Of a DNA stretch of 64,000 bases, positions 38,980 through 46,899 are shown one piece after another (positions within the stretch are counted from its first letter, which is position 1; each line of letters opens with the position of its first letter). The position numbers were made by a program, and so were the translations under genes. Source of the stretch: Marinomonas lutimaris (GTDB taxonomy: Bacteria > Pseudomonadota > Gammaproteobacteria > Pseudomonadales > Marinomonadaceae); assembly GCF_019426345.1 (NCBI RefSeq), contig NZ_JAHLLW010000003.1, positions 62,001 to 126,000 of the forward strand, read 5' to 3'. Under the pieces are notes generated by a model that saw only the letters and a list, made by a program, of their open reading frames with translations, ran no database searches and was not told the origin of the DNA.

Positions 38980-40035
38980 ATGACTGATTCAGGTGACATG
39001 CTTACGTTAAATGATGTGTTGGTAAAGGACCTGGAGCCAAAATTACGCGTTGCCTTTGTACTAAGCCCTTTTTTCAGCATGTTATCTTTCTCTGCGTTCG
39101 TAGATATTCTACGATTGGCTGGAGATACAGCAGATCGCAGCCAGATGAACCTGTGTCACTGGACAGTTGTTGCCGACACTCAAGATAATATCTGTGCCAG
39201 TTCCGGTATTGAGATTGCACCTAAAAAACTCATAACCGAAGTCAGCTACGATGAGTTTGATTACATCGTCGTCGTTGGCGGAATACTGCGCGGTAGCTAT
39301 CAACTTGCCCCCACTCTGGGAAAGTTTATTCAGGGTGCGGCTGAGCATGGCCTGCCCATTGTCGGAATATGCACCGGTAGTTTTATTATGGCTGGTCTGG
39401 GATTATTAGATGGCTATCGTTGCAGCATCCATTTCCAACATTTCAATGAGTTCACAAAAAAGTATTCGGCTCCCCTGCCTATATCAGATCAGACCTACAT
39501 TATCGACGGTGGTCGCTATACCTCGATCGGAGGTGCTGCCCCAGCCTATTTGGCAGCAGAGCTGGTCAAAACACACTGCGGCCCTCTACTCGCAAGAAAA
39601 GCCCTCAAGTTGGTAATTCTTGATTATGGTAATGATGAAAAGAGTAAAACCCATATAGGTAACCAGTTTGCCGACATTGTGTTGCAGGTTAACGATGTTC
39701 GGGTACGCCGTGCCGTGGTTATTATGGAAAAAACGATCGCAGAACCTCTGGAAATCAAAGAGATCGCTGAACAGCTCAACGTCACCATGCGGCAATTAAA
39801 TAAAGCATTTATGGATTCCCTAAATGTTACGCCCTCCGATTTCTATCGGGACATGCGCATCCGACATGCAGAGTGGCTTCTGACCAATAGTTCACTCTCA
39901 ATTACCCTAATATCACAGGAGTGCGGCTTTGCTGATAGCGCCCACCTAACCCGATGGTTTAAACGAAAGTATAACGAATCACCAAAACACTACCGCCATC
40001 GTAGAGAGGAAGCGAATCATATACAAAAAGACTAG
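38980..40035 (+). CDS. GlxA-family AraC transcriptional regulator
   Basis: The 351-residue protein joins an N-terminal DJ-1/PfpI-like ligand domain (about 25-200, with GICTGSF at the would-be nucleophile elbow) to a C-terminal AraC double helix-turn-helix (about 230-340, with IKEIAEQLNVTMRQLNKAF and ISQECGFADSAHLTRWFKRK). This is the architecture of GbdR, CdhR and SouR, regulators of betaine, carnitine and sarcosine metabolism. Its place next to soxBDAG makes it the likely sarcosine-responsive activator of the cluster. The ligand is inferred. Confidence 0.9.
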   Translation: MTDSGDMLTLNDVLVKDLEPKLRVAFVLSPFFSMLSFSAFVDILRLAGDTADRSQMNLCHWTVVADTQDNICASSGIEIAPKKLITEVSYDEFDYIVVVGGILRGSYQLAPTLGKFIQGAAEHGLPIVGICTGSFIMAGLGLLDGYRCSIHFQHFNEFTKKYSAPLPISDQTYIIDGGRYTSIGGAAPAYLAAELVKTHCGPLLARKALKLVILDYGNDEKSKTHIGNQFADIVLQVNDVRVRRAVVIMEKTIAEPLEIKEIAEQLNVTMRQLNKAFMDSLNVTPSDFYRDMRIRHAEWLLTNSSLSITLISQECGFADSAHLTRWFKRKYNESPKHYRHRREEANHIQKD

Positions 40036-40098
40036 GGAAGGTACGTACAATTCAGCACACTATGAAAACCACATGAAATGCGAATTTACATTAGTATA

Positions 40099-40174
40099 TG
40101 GTGGAGCTAAGCGGGATCGAACCGCTGACCTGTTCGCTGCCAGCGAACCGCTCTCCCAGCTGAGCTATAGCCCC
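40099..40174 (-). tRNA. tRNA-Ala(GGC), copy 1 (last transcribed)
   Basis: A 76-nt cloverleaf with encoded CCA. Anticodon loop CTGGCAG on stem GTTCG/CGAAC gives GGC. The acceptor stem GGGGCTA pairs fully with TAGCTCC, including the G3-U70 alanine identity pair. Confidence 0.95.
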
Positions 40175-40248
40175 ACAAAGCGCTTAGCGCATGTGGACAG
40201 AATGTCCTGAGAATAGTGTTTTCCAATTATGCTTTATTTCAGAATAAT

Positions 40249-40324
40249 TGGTGGAGCCTAGCGGGATCGAACCGCTGACCTGTTCGCTGCCAGCGAACCG
40301 CTCTCCCAGCTGAGCTATAGCCCC
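40249..40324 (-). tRNA. tRNA-Ala(GGC), copy 2, mismatched acceptor
   Basis: Same body and anticodon GGC as copy 1. The 5' acceptor strand is GGGGCTA while the 3' strand is AGGCTCC. This leaves A7 opposite A66 and makes U6-G67 a wobble pair. It looks like a chimera of copies 4 and 1. G3-U70 is kept. Confidence 0.88.
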
Positions 40325-40398
40325 ACAAAGCGCTTAGCGCATGTGGACAGAATGTCCTGAGAATAGTGTTTTCCAATTATGCTTTATTTCAGAATAAT

Positions 40399-40474
40399 TG
40401 GTGGAGCCTAGCGGGATCGAACCGCTGACCTGTTCGCTGCCAGCGAACCGCTCTCCCAGCTGAGCTATAGCCCC
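40399..40474 (-). tRNA. tRNA-Ala(GGC), copy 3, mismatched acceptor
   Basis: Identical to copy 2, including the A7-A66 mismatch at the base of the acceptor stem. Confidence 0.88.
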
Positions 40475-40548
40475 ACAAAGCGCTTAGCGCATGTGGACAG
40501 AATGTCCTGAGAATAGTGTTTTCCAATTATGCTTTATTTCAGAATAAT

Positions 40549-40624
40549 TGGTGGAGCCTAGCGGGATCGAACCGCTGACCTGTTCGCTGCCAGCGAACCG
40601 CTCTCCCAGCTGAGCTAAGGCCCC
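40549..40624 (-). tRNA. tRNA-Ala(GGC), copy 4 (first transcribed)
   Basis: Same tRNA body. The acceptor GGGGCCT pairs fully with AGGCTCC, with G3-U70. It is closest to the promoter. Confidence 0.95.
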
Positions 40625-40638
40625 AAAAACAGGCAAGA

Positions 40639-40667
40639 ATTCTATGGGCGCTTCCCCACCGTGTCAA
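40639..40667 (-). promoter_or_regulatory. sigma-70 promoter of the tRNA-Ala array
   Basis: On the minus strand a consensus TTGACA (40662-40667) and TAGAAT (40639-40644) are separated by 17 bases. The -10 is 14 bases from the first tRNA. Confidence 0.9.
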
Positions 40668-40824
40668 CCTTTTTGCAAATCATAGAAAGTATTTTTAAAC
40701 AGTCCAAACAACAAAATCTAACACTTAAAGAGTTGTTATGTTAAACCTACCTATGTTTTGATAAATCTTTGTTTTAACAATACAAAGCAGTACCGCAATA
40801 AGCCTTAATAATAAGAGAAGCATA

Positions 40825-42051
40825 ATGATCGAATTTCCAACGGTGTTAGATGATCTAATGATGGCTCAGCAACCAATACTCAAAAGGACAAAAGAAATTT
40901 TTGGGTATGAGCTTTTATTCCGTGGAAAGGATGCCCTAAATGCGAATATTTCTGATGGCGAAGCCGCTACCAGCCAAGTACTAGTCAACTTATGCATTGG
41001 GATTACCAAATTAGAATCTCAGCTAAGAAAACCTTTTTTTATTAACATGACAACAGATCTCATGTTGTCCGATGCTTTCTTTCCCATCGATCCAGACACC
41101 GTCTACATAGAAATTCTCGAAAACCAAAGGCTGACACCAGAATTTTTTACCGCATTACAAAAATGGCGTTCTGCTGGCTATCGATTTGCCTTAGACGACT
41201 ATCAATTTGATGCGGACTACCAAGCGCTATTGCCGTGGGTATCCATTGTCAAAATAGATGTATTGATCACACCACCAGAACAGCACGCGATACAAATCGC
41301 CGAACTTAAATCGCGCGGTTTAATCTTGCTTGCCGAAAAGGTTGAAGATTTAGCCATGTTCGAACTTTGCAAAAGTCTCGGCTTTGATTTATTCCAAGGG
41401 TACTTTTTGCAACGCCCAGAGCTCATCAAAGGCAAAAAAATTGACTCTGCAACACATGGTGCCATTGAACTGGTCAACGCTTTGCAAAATAGAGACATCA
41501 GCATTGAAGCCATAGCAGACCTAGTGACCAAAAATCCAAAGCTATCTTACCAACTACTGCGAATTCTTAATAGCCCAGTCTGTGGAGTTGCTAAAACCGT
41601 TGTATCGATAAAAGAAGCTGTCATTTTTCTTGGATTGGTGCAATTAAAGAAATGGGCTCTACTGATTACACTGACCTCATCAACGAACCAACCCAGCTCC
41701 TTGCTAAAAATGTTATTAACGCGTGGCCGCTGCTGCCAGCTGCTTGCTGAGAGTAAAAAGTCAGCTATGGCAGACTCTGCATTTATGGTTGGACTGATGT
41801 CCGGCATAGACGCGGTTTTTAACGTTGAAAAATCGGTCGTACTAGAGCAAATAGCCCTAGACAAAAATGCCTTAGACGCCATCATCAATCAGACTGGGGA
41901 GCTTGGAGCCTACTTAAAGCAAACACTATATTGCGAAGAACAAGACTGGAATAGAATTCAAAAGATGAGCCCAGGTGAAAGAACCATCTTAAATAGAGCG
42001 TTTTTAGATGCAATGTTGTGGTCAGAAGAAGTTATGCAGTCGATTAATTAA
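40825..42051 (+). CDS. EAL-HDOD signalling protein
   Basis: This 408-residue cytoplasmic protein has an N-terminal EAL-like domain (about 10-205) and a C-terminal HDOD domain (about 206-400, with LVTKNPKLSYQLLRILNSP). The EAL motif is degenerate: YELLFRG replaces the catalytic EAL sequence, while VYIEILEN, ALDDYQFD and LLAEKVED keep the fold. Such YuxH/CdgJ-type proteins usually lack c-di-GMP hydrolysis and act through binding or protein contacts in motility or surface switching. A GAGAAG site precedes the ATG. Confidence 0.9.
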   Translation: MIEFPTVLDDLMMAQQPILKRTKEIFGYELLFRGKDALNANISDGEAATSQVLVNLCIGITKLESQLRKPFFINMTTDLMLSDAFFPIDPDTVYIEILENQRLTPEFFTALQKWRSAGYRFALDDYQFDADYQALLPWVSIVKIDVLITPPEQHAIQIAELKSRGLILLAEKVEDLAMFELCKSLGFDLFQGYFLQRPELIKGKKIDSATHGAIELVNALQNRDISIEAIADLVTKNPKLSYQLLRILNSPVCGVAKTVVSIKEAVIFLGLVQLKKWALLITLTSSTNQPSSLLKMLLTRGRCCQLLAESKKSAMADSAFMVGLMSGIDAVFNVEKSVVLEQIALDKNALDAIINQTGELGAYLKQTLYCEEQDWNRIQKMSPGERTILNRAFLDAMLWSEEVMQSIN

Positions 42052-42079
42052 ATTAAATGCATTTTTTTTTGTTAAACGA

Positions 42080-42107
42080 TTGACACCTATAGAAAAAAAT
42101 ATAGAAT
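42080..42107 (+). promoter_or_regulatory. sigma-70 promoter of tRNA-Leu(CAA)
   Basis: TTGACA (42080-42085) and TAGAAT (42102-42107) with a 16-base spacer; the tRNA begins 19 bases after the -10. Confidence 0.85.
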
Positions 42108-42126
42108 GCGTTTCACCTTTTTCAAG

Positions 42127-42211
42127 GCCAGTATGGTGGAATTGGTAGACACGACGGATTCAAAATCCGTTGCCTTCGGGTGTGGCGGTTCGAGTCCGCC
42201 TACTGGTACCA
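42127..42211 (+). tRNA. tRNA-Leu(CAA)
   Basis: An 85-nt class II tRNA with long variable arm and encoded CCA. Acceptor GCCAGTA/TACTGGT. Anticodon loop TTCAAAA on stem ACGGA/TCCGT gives CAA, reading UUG. Confidence 0.95.
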
Positions 42212-42216
42212 ACGTT

Positions 42217-42251
42217 AAAAAAGCGCTTACTTCGGTAAGCGCTTTTTTTTT
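42217..42251 (+). terminator. tRNA-Leu(CAA) terminator
   Basis: Arms AAGCGCTTAC and GTAAGCGCTT with a TTCG tetraloop and a T-run of more than eight: a strong intrinsic terminator. Confidence 0.95.
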
Positions 42252-42389
42252 GCTCTCGACTTCCATTCCCTTCAATAAACGCAATTAAAGCCCTCTGCAT
42301 CATTCAAAACCAAACCAATACTCACTAAAAAAATCTATTTTTTAGCAAGCATCAGCAAGTCGAGCAATGCAACAACAATTAATCAATGA

Positions 42390-42818
42390 TCAGTCGTCAA
42401 ATCCATGCATTACATAATCAGGTAGATCTTCTTCTTTCGGTATCGGTGTCGACGCCCCAGACTCATCAATCGCAACAAACTTGAACATGCCTTCTGTTAC
42501 TTTTTCGCGCTGACCAATACGGCCACGACGCACCCAAGCTTCCACTAGAATATTCATAGACGTACGACCAACAGATTCAACTCTAGTATAAACACCTAAA
42601 ATATCACCAACTTTTACGGGGCGAATAAAACTCATGCCATCCAAGGCAACCGTCACTACACGAGATTGAGCACGCTGACCCGCACATATACCTGCCGCGA
42701 TGTCCATTTGCGATACCACCCAACCACCAAAAATATCACCTGCTGGATTAGTATCTCCCGGCATAGCAACCGTCCTAGTCGTAAGACGACCTTTTGCCTT
42801 TTCTTCAAACTCTGACAT
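42390..42818 (-). CDS. yciA: YciA-like acyl-CoA thioesterase
   Basis: This is a hotdog-fold acyl-CoA hydrolase of 142 residues. The family motif region MPGDTNPAGDIFGGWVVSQMD carries the conserved Asn and Asp, followed by VTVALDGMSFIRPVKVGD. YciA-type enzymes hydrolyse a broad range of acyl-CoAs, possibly to recover CoA. It is a single gene; neighbours do not refine its role. Confidence 0.92.
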   Translation of the reverse strand: MSEFEEKAKGRLTTRTVAMPGDTNPAGDIFGGWVVSQMDIAAGICAGQRAQSRVVTVALDGMSFIRPVKVGDILGVYTRVESVGRTSMNILVEAWVRRGRIGQREKVTEGMFKFVAIDESGASTPIPKEEDLPDYVMHGFDD

Positions 42819-42945
42819 AACGCTCTCTCAATCAATTTTCTATGCTTACTAAAAGCAAGTGTATCTGTTTATGTAGTCAGAGGGTAACAACAAAATATTA
42901 TCGCAAGCATTTAAAAAACTCATGACAGCATTTATAAACGCCGAG

Positions 42946-43383
42946 TTATTTTGTTAACTCAGTCTCGTAATAAATTGCCGTTCCTTTCGCCTCGGTAGTC
43001 GGGAACGAAAAGCTCGAGCCAATAGACGTTCCTATTCCACCACCACTGCCAGCACTAACACCAACGCCCGTTCCTAAACGCCTAAAAGACAACTGCGTGA
43101 CTTCATCTAAAATCACCCCATTCGCGCCTATTTTAGCAGCTTGCTCTTTCAACTCTTGAGTGGCTTTTTCTTTTCTAGAATCTTCCGTAAAGCCGTTATC
43201 ACTAGAAGCCTTTACCGTGCCAATAACTTTATAATCAAACGTTGGTGCTTGTTCGAATATGGTTACTTGCTCTACTTCAAGCTCTGGCATCTGCTGCCCA
43301 GTGACCACATGAGACCCAGAAGAACAACCAAACAACAACACAGGTAACGCTAAAACGGATAAGTATTTAATAGAATTGATCAT
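42946..43383 (-). CDS. putative outer-membrane lipoprotein
   Basis: A 145-residue lipoprotein with a signal peptide and lipobox LFGC; C20 is the lipidated residue. The mature part has a heavy-metal-binding-like or YbjQ-type alpha/beta segment (YKVIGTVKASSDN, then AAKIGANGVILDEV) and a Gly/Ser-rich stretch (GVSAGSGGGIGTSIGSSF). I do not recognise a specific function. Residue +2 is Ser, which favours outer-membrane sorting. Confidence 0.8.
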   Translation of the reverse strand: MINSIKYLSVLALPVLLFGCSSGSHVVTGQQMPELEVEQVTIFEQAPTFDYKVIGTVKASSDNGFTEDSRKEKATQELKEQAAKIGANGVILDEVTQLSFRRLGTGVGVSAGSGGGIGTSIGSSFSFPTTEAKGTAIYYETELTK

Positions 43384-43578
43384 GACAGCACCTCACCTTA
43401 GAAGCTTAAATCATAACAGTGTTGCACAAAGAGCGTGAAAGCAGATCGATAAAAGTGTGGATTTTCATACAAAAGACATACAAATAAAGGGATCAACCCG
43501 CAAGCTAGCAGACTAATTATCACCTATGATTAAATTATAGGTAATTTTGAAACGCTTAAAGTGAGATGAGAGGTGCAA

Positions 43579-43776
43579 ATGAGCGAACTACTAGAGACAG
43601 ACATTTCATGCCCCTACTGCGGTGAAAGCATCGACGTCGTGATAGAAGTGCTAGATGAAAGCCAAGAATATATAGAAGACTGCCAAGTCTGCTGCCGCCC
43701 GATCACCTTCAACATCGACACCGCCTTCGACGGCTCAACCTCGGTTTCAGTTCACTCGGAAAATGAGACGTATTGA
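43579..43776 (+). CDS. CPXCG-motif cysteine-rich small protein
   Basis: A 65-residue protein of the CPXCG zinc-ribbon-like family. It has CPYCG at residues 11-15 and a second cluster CQVCC at 35-39, so four cysteines could bind zinc. The ATG with AGAGG upstream is preferred over an in-frame GTG two codons earlier. The role of the family is not known. Confidence 0.88.
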   Translation: MSELLETDISCPYCGESIDVVIEVLDESQEYIEDCQVCCRPITFNIDTAFDGSTSVSVHSENETY

Positions 43777-43941
43777 TTAAAAAGAAAATAATGGGCGACG
43801 TAGCGTGCAAACGCATCTTCCCACAAGCAAGAAACGTCGGTGGATCAGAAAACCGCACCAACTTGCGTTGGGTCGCCAGCGACGTAATGTCATGGGCGCT
43901 GGCTCAGAAAATGACACACTGAGTTGATTTACAGCAGACAT
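43777..43941. other. short non-coding stretch at the island's left side
   Basis: Here GC-rich sequence contains a repeated GCGACGTA word and repeated TCAGAAAA words. It could be part of a dispersed intergenic repeat, but no second copy exists in the window. No gene is supported. Confidence 0.3.
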
Positions 43942-43969
43942 AAAAAAACCGCCAAAGGGCGGTTTTTTT
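43942..43969. terminator. bidirectional terminator
   Basis: CCGCC and GGCGG arms around loop AAA/AAAG, with seven A before and seven T after. It ends the CPXCG gene and separates it from the next gene. Confidence 0.85.
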
Positions 43970-43997
43970 AAAACTTTATTAACAGGGAGCAAAAAAG

Positions 43998-44462
43998 ATG
44001 AACATTCAGCAATCAAAAACACTCATGAGCCAGATAAAAGCAATGCAAAGCGAAGGCCATAAATTACTCTTCGCATATTTCGCACCAACAAGAGATTTTC
44101 ATTTTTCCGATATCAGTGATGTCGAAGAAATGCACAAATCATGGAATAAATTTCGCGCTCACTGCAAAATAAATAACATACAACTTCAAGGCGTAAGGCG
44201 CTTTAAAACAAGCATAAAGCGAAGAAGACAGATACTTGAAGTAGCTTTTTTTGTTCCAAGAGCTTCAATTGAGGCTATTAAAAATCAGCTATCTGATGCT
44301 TTTCCAAAACCTAATTTCAAAATCACAATAATGGAAACGCTAACCGAAGAAGGAGCAATTCAGTACATTGAAAATAAAATGCTACACCCTGATCAAGCTA
44401 GCGAAAACCCAACTTTGATTAACGCCACTCCGAATCCTTTGGCAACTCAAACTCAACAATGA
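43998..44462 (+). CDS. hypothetical protein, 154 residues
   Basis: I do not recognise this protein. It is soluble, has no signal peptide and looks like an alpha/beta domain (FAYFAPTRDFHFSDISDVE near the start, VAFFVPRASIEAIKNQLSD in the middle) with a low-complexity Asn/Thr/Gln tail. A good GGGAG site lies 8 bases before the ATG. Its last 44 bases overlap the 3' end of the convergent gene. Confidence 0.75.
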   Translation: MNIQQSKTLMSQIKAMQSEGHKLLFAYFAPTRDFHFSDISDVEEMHKSWNKFRAHCKINNIQLQGVRRFKTSIKRRRQILEVAFFVPRASIEAIKNQLSDAFPKPNFKITIMETLTEEGAIQYIENKMLHPDQASENPTLINATPNPLATQTQQ

Positions 44463-44751
44463 ATATAGGAAAGTCTTCATATACATATTTCAAAGGAAGA
44501 ATCTCTTCCTCATGAACACTATGTACAATGGCTTTTGGGGTTAGCTTAACAAAATCAGCTAACGCCTCAATTGCCTTCGAAATCACCAATCCATCATCTT
44601 CACCAAGTATTGCCTCTATGCCATTTTCTGTACTCTCAAATCCTTGTATACTGTTGGCTGGCAATCCTTCCTCATCGTCTCGTAACTCTTTATCAAATAT
44701 AGCCGCACTTTGCAGTTTTATTAACTTATCGTAAAATTTCTGAAGTTCCAT
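44419..44751 (-). CDS. hypothetical protein, 110 residues
   Basis: I do not recognise this small acidic protein. The start MELQKFYDKL is used, with AGGA about 10 bases upstream; an ATG 13 codons earlier is possible. It has no membrane segment. It lies on the same strand as the TIR/SLATT cluster and about 120 bases after its last gene. It may be an accessory or immunity-like gene of the island, but nothing in the sequence shows this. It converges on and overlaps its neighbour by 44 bases. Confidence 0.65.
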   Translation of the reverse strand: MELQKFYDKLIKLQSAAIFDKELRDDEEGLPANSIQGFESTENGIEAILGEDDGLVISKAIEALADFVKLTPKAIVHSVHEEEILPLKYVYEDFPIFIVEFELPKDSEWR

Positions 44752-44870
44752 CTCATTCAATCCTGTTTTAATTTTGTAAGTAGGAAGCATTAATTAGTAG
44801 AATATTTTATAAAGCGCTTAGCCATCTAGCCAAACGGCTTCAATGGAGATTATCATAGAATAAAAAATAT

Positions 44871-45947
44871 TCATGATATAACCTTAGTTTTATTTAGAAT
44901 TTTTAGTAAACTAACAAAATTATCAACATTAAATTCATTCATATTATAAACAATCCTAAGGTTTTCCAGTGGCGCAGCCCCACTATAAATATATGAATCA
45001 TCTCTAGACGTCAATGTAAAAACCATTCCACTAAAATCAAAATAACGACCTGAAATTTCTGATATTTTTATTTCAACTTTAGACAATTTAGAAGAAGCCT
45101 TAAAGTCAGTTGTTTCTAATGATATAGAGTTTTTAAAGACTACTGAAAACCAACATTTCTTAGGATTTTCTTCATACATATCTTTAAAAACATTACTAAT
45201 AGTATCTTCATATTTTTTAATCATATAAGGATCAACTTTAATTACAAAAACACTTCTAGAACTTTTTCTTATATCTTTATATGCCATTAGTCCATGCGCA
45301 TATAATTCATTTTTGCCATTAAAGGAAGAGTCAATACCGTCTGTTTTCAATTTCATTCCAAAGAAATCAATAAAGTCTTCCCTAATAAGGTTTTTTTGAT
45401 CATCTCCACCAAAAAAAGGAGGAAAATCAAATTCTAAATAATCTATTTGCTCAAAATATTTATTTGATTCAAATAGAATATCAAAATCCAATTCTAATAA
45501 AGAATCAAAATCTTCTTTTGAAAAAGACATTGGGAAATCATACTTAAACTCTTTATTCAATATACTGATAAAATTATTAAGACTTTCTTCTGAAACAAGG
45601 TTAAATCCCTGCAAAAGATTTAGCGGTGGCCTGAGTGAACCAATATCAACCCCCTTTATTCCAATTGGAATAACTTTTACATTTTTCGCATAGGCAAACC
45701 CTGTTTCAAAATATATCCAACTTGATGAGAGTGATTCTGGAGAAACAAAAACAAACATTAATTTTGCTTTATGTAAATTTTCTTCTGTTTTATGAATCCA
45801 ATTATTTCCAAAAGGAATACTTTCACCATCACTTGATTGAAATATATTTATAGTTCCTGATGTACGTTTACTAACGCCATTTTGTAGCGCAGAAATATAA
45901 TCTTTATCAACGGAAGAATGACTAAAAAACACTGTTGGCTTATCCAT
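44871..45947 (-). CDS. TIR-domain protein with unrecognised C-terminal domain
   Basis: A 358-residue protein with an N-terminal TIR domain (about 4-130): start VFFSHSSVDKDY, and the catalytic-type Glu81 within SSWIYFETGFA. TIR domains with this Glu often cleave NAD+ or make ADP-ribose-based signals. The C-terminal half (about 140-355) has no family I can name and may be a sensor or effector. The ATG at 45947 is preferred over a GTG two codons upstream. It is the last gene of the ThsB-like/SLATT/TIR/TIR cluster, 38 bases after the previous TIR gene. The gene is strongly AT-rich. Confidence 0.85.
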   Translation of the reverse strand: MDKPTVFFSHSSVDKDYISALQNGVSKRTSGTINIFQSSDGESIPFGNNWIHKTEENLHKAKLMFVFVSPESLSSSWIYFETGFAYAKNVKVIPIGIKGVDIGSLRPPLNLLQGFNLVSEESLNNFISILNKEFKYDFPMSFSKEDFDSLLELDFDILFESNKYFEQIDYLEFDFPPFFGGDDQKNLIREDFIDFFGMKLKTDGIDSSFNGKNELYAHGLMAYKDIRKSSRSVFVIKVDPYMIKKYEDTISNVFKDMYEENPKKCWFSVVFKNSISLETTDFKASSKLSKVEIKISEISGRYFDFSGMVFTLTSRDDSYIYSGAAPLENLRIVYNMNEFNVDNFVSLLKILNKTKVIS

Positions 45948-45985
45948 ACACACTCATTTTTTAAACATAGAAAAAAATAAAAACA

Positions 45986-46816
45986 CTATCTACCTTTGGT
46001 ATTTTTTGTATCTTTTATTTTAAATCCTTTAATATTTAACTTCTCAGATTCCATAACTTCATTAATGATCCTATCTTTTTCTTCATTACCAAAACCTAAT
46101 GAATTTAAATAATTAGAAACACTCCCTAAACCATATTCGCCAGAATAAATCATTTCAGAAACTCTTTTATTTATATCGTCATCATGTATTTTAAAGTAAT
46201 GTGCATTATCGAAACTATCAAATTTAACATTAGATTCAAGCTTTCTAATCCTATTAGATAAACCTCTTGTATGATTTAAAATTTCACTTAATATATCTTG
46301 CTCTGACCGGGGAGGTATGTTTTCTTGGGGTGGATTATCTCTTATTGCTTTTTCAAAACCGTCATTGAAAGCAGGCCAATACGTCTCAAATACCTGTTCA
46401 AGTATACGCTCTTCTAAAGCATTAGAATCCAAGCAACTATTGATTGTTCGAGTTAAAGCCCAAACACTACTTTTATCAACTGTAGTGTGATTAAACTGCC
46501 CCAAAGGATCTTGTAAGTCTTCAGGCTTTAAATCTACTAATAAAGTGCATACGCGGTTTGTTGTTAATCCTTTAGCCAACGCTCCTGTCTCAAAGAGTAT
46601 CCAAGGTTTATCTTTATTCTCTTGAGTTAAACAAACAACACCAACAGAAACATCTTTTAATTTATCATTAATTTCTGTAAACCAAATCGCTCCTCTGTCA
46701 ATATCTCTCGTTGAAATCCATGGCTGAGAGGCTTGAATTACGCATTTTAGCCAATCACTCATCAACTCTGCGACAGCTTTACTTCTATTTCCTGACCAAC
46801 TAATAAATATTTTCAT
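45986..46816 (-). CDS. TIR-domain protein, second of the cluster
   Basis: From the ATG with GGA 7 bases upstream the protein is 276 residues. The TIR domain spans about 1-150: MKIFISWSGNRSKAVAELM at the start, STRDIDRGAIWF, and the catalytic-type Glu76 in KPWILFETGALAKG. The remainder is a charged, helical region (LSNRIRKLESNV) without a recognised family. It lies between the SLATT gene and the other TIR gene on the same strand. NAD+ cleavage is inferred from the conserved Glu. Confidence 0.87.
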   Translation of the reverse strand: MKIFISWSGNRSKAVAELMSDWLKCVIQASQPWISTRDIDRGAIWFTEINDKLKDVSVGVVCLTQENKDKPWILFETGALAKGLTTNRVCTLLVDLKPEDLQDPLGQFNHTTVDKSSVWALTRTINSCLDSNALEERILEQVFETYWPAFNDGFEKAIRDNPPQENIPPRSEQDILSEILNHTRGLSNRIRKLESNVKFDSFDNAHYFKIHDDDINKRVSEMIYSGEYGLGSVSNYLNSLGFGNEEKDRIINEVMESEKLNIKGFKIKDTKNTKGR

Positions 46817-46899
46817 TACACATTCCATTTTAAGATGTAATTGCACTTCAAACACTTTACGAAACTAGATTTTACTAGTATGAATGGTATCTAAAAATT

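Larger units (their letters stand above)
40099..40624 (-). repeat. 150-bp tandem repeat: tRNA-Ala array
   Basis: Four tRNA-Ala genes repeat with an exact 150-base period. The three 74-base spacers are identical to one another. The only differences lie in the acceptor-stem strands, which follow the pattern expected from unequal crossing-over. Confidence 0.95.

Noticed and set aside
40099..40624. Regular repeat with fixed period that might be a CRISPR array
   Set aside because: Each unit is a full tRNA-Ala gene with anticodon GGC, and the spacers are identical to each other, unlike CRISPR spacers.
42127..42211. tRNA-Leu(CAA) as the far attachment site of the island
   Set aside because: Its 3' end does not match the 3' end of tRNA-Leu(UAA) beyond ordinary tRNA similarity, so the two do not form a direct repeat.
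43777..44022. Minus-strand open frame of 81 codons
   Set aside because: It runs through a bidirectional terminator and into the start of a better-supported plus-strand gene.
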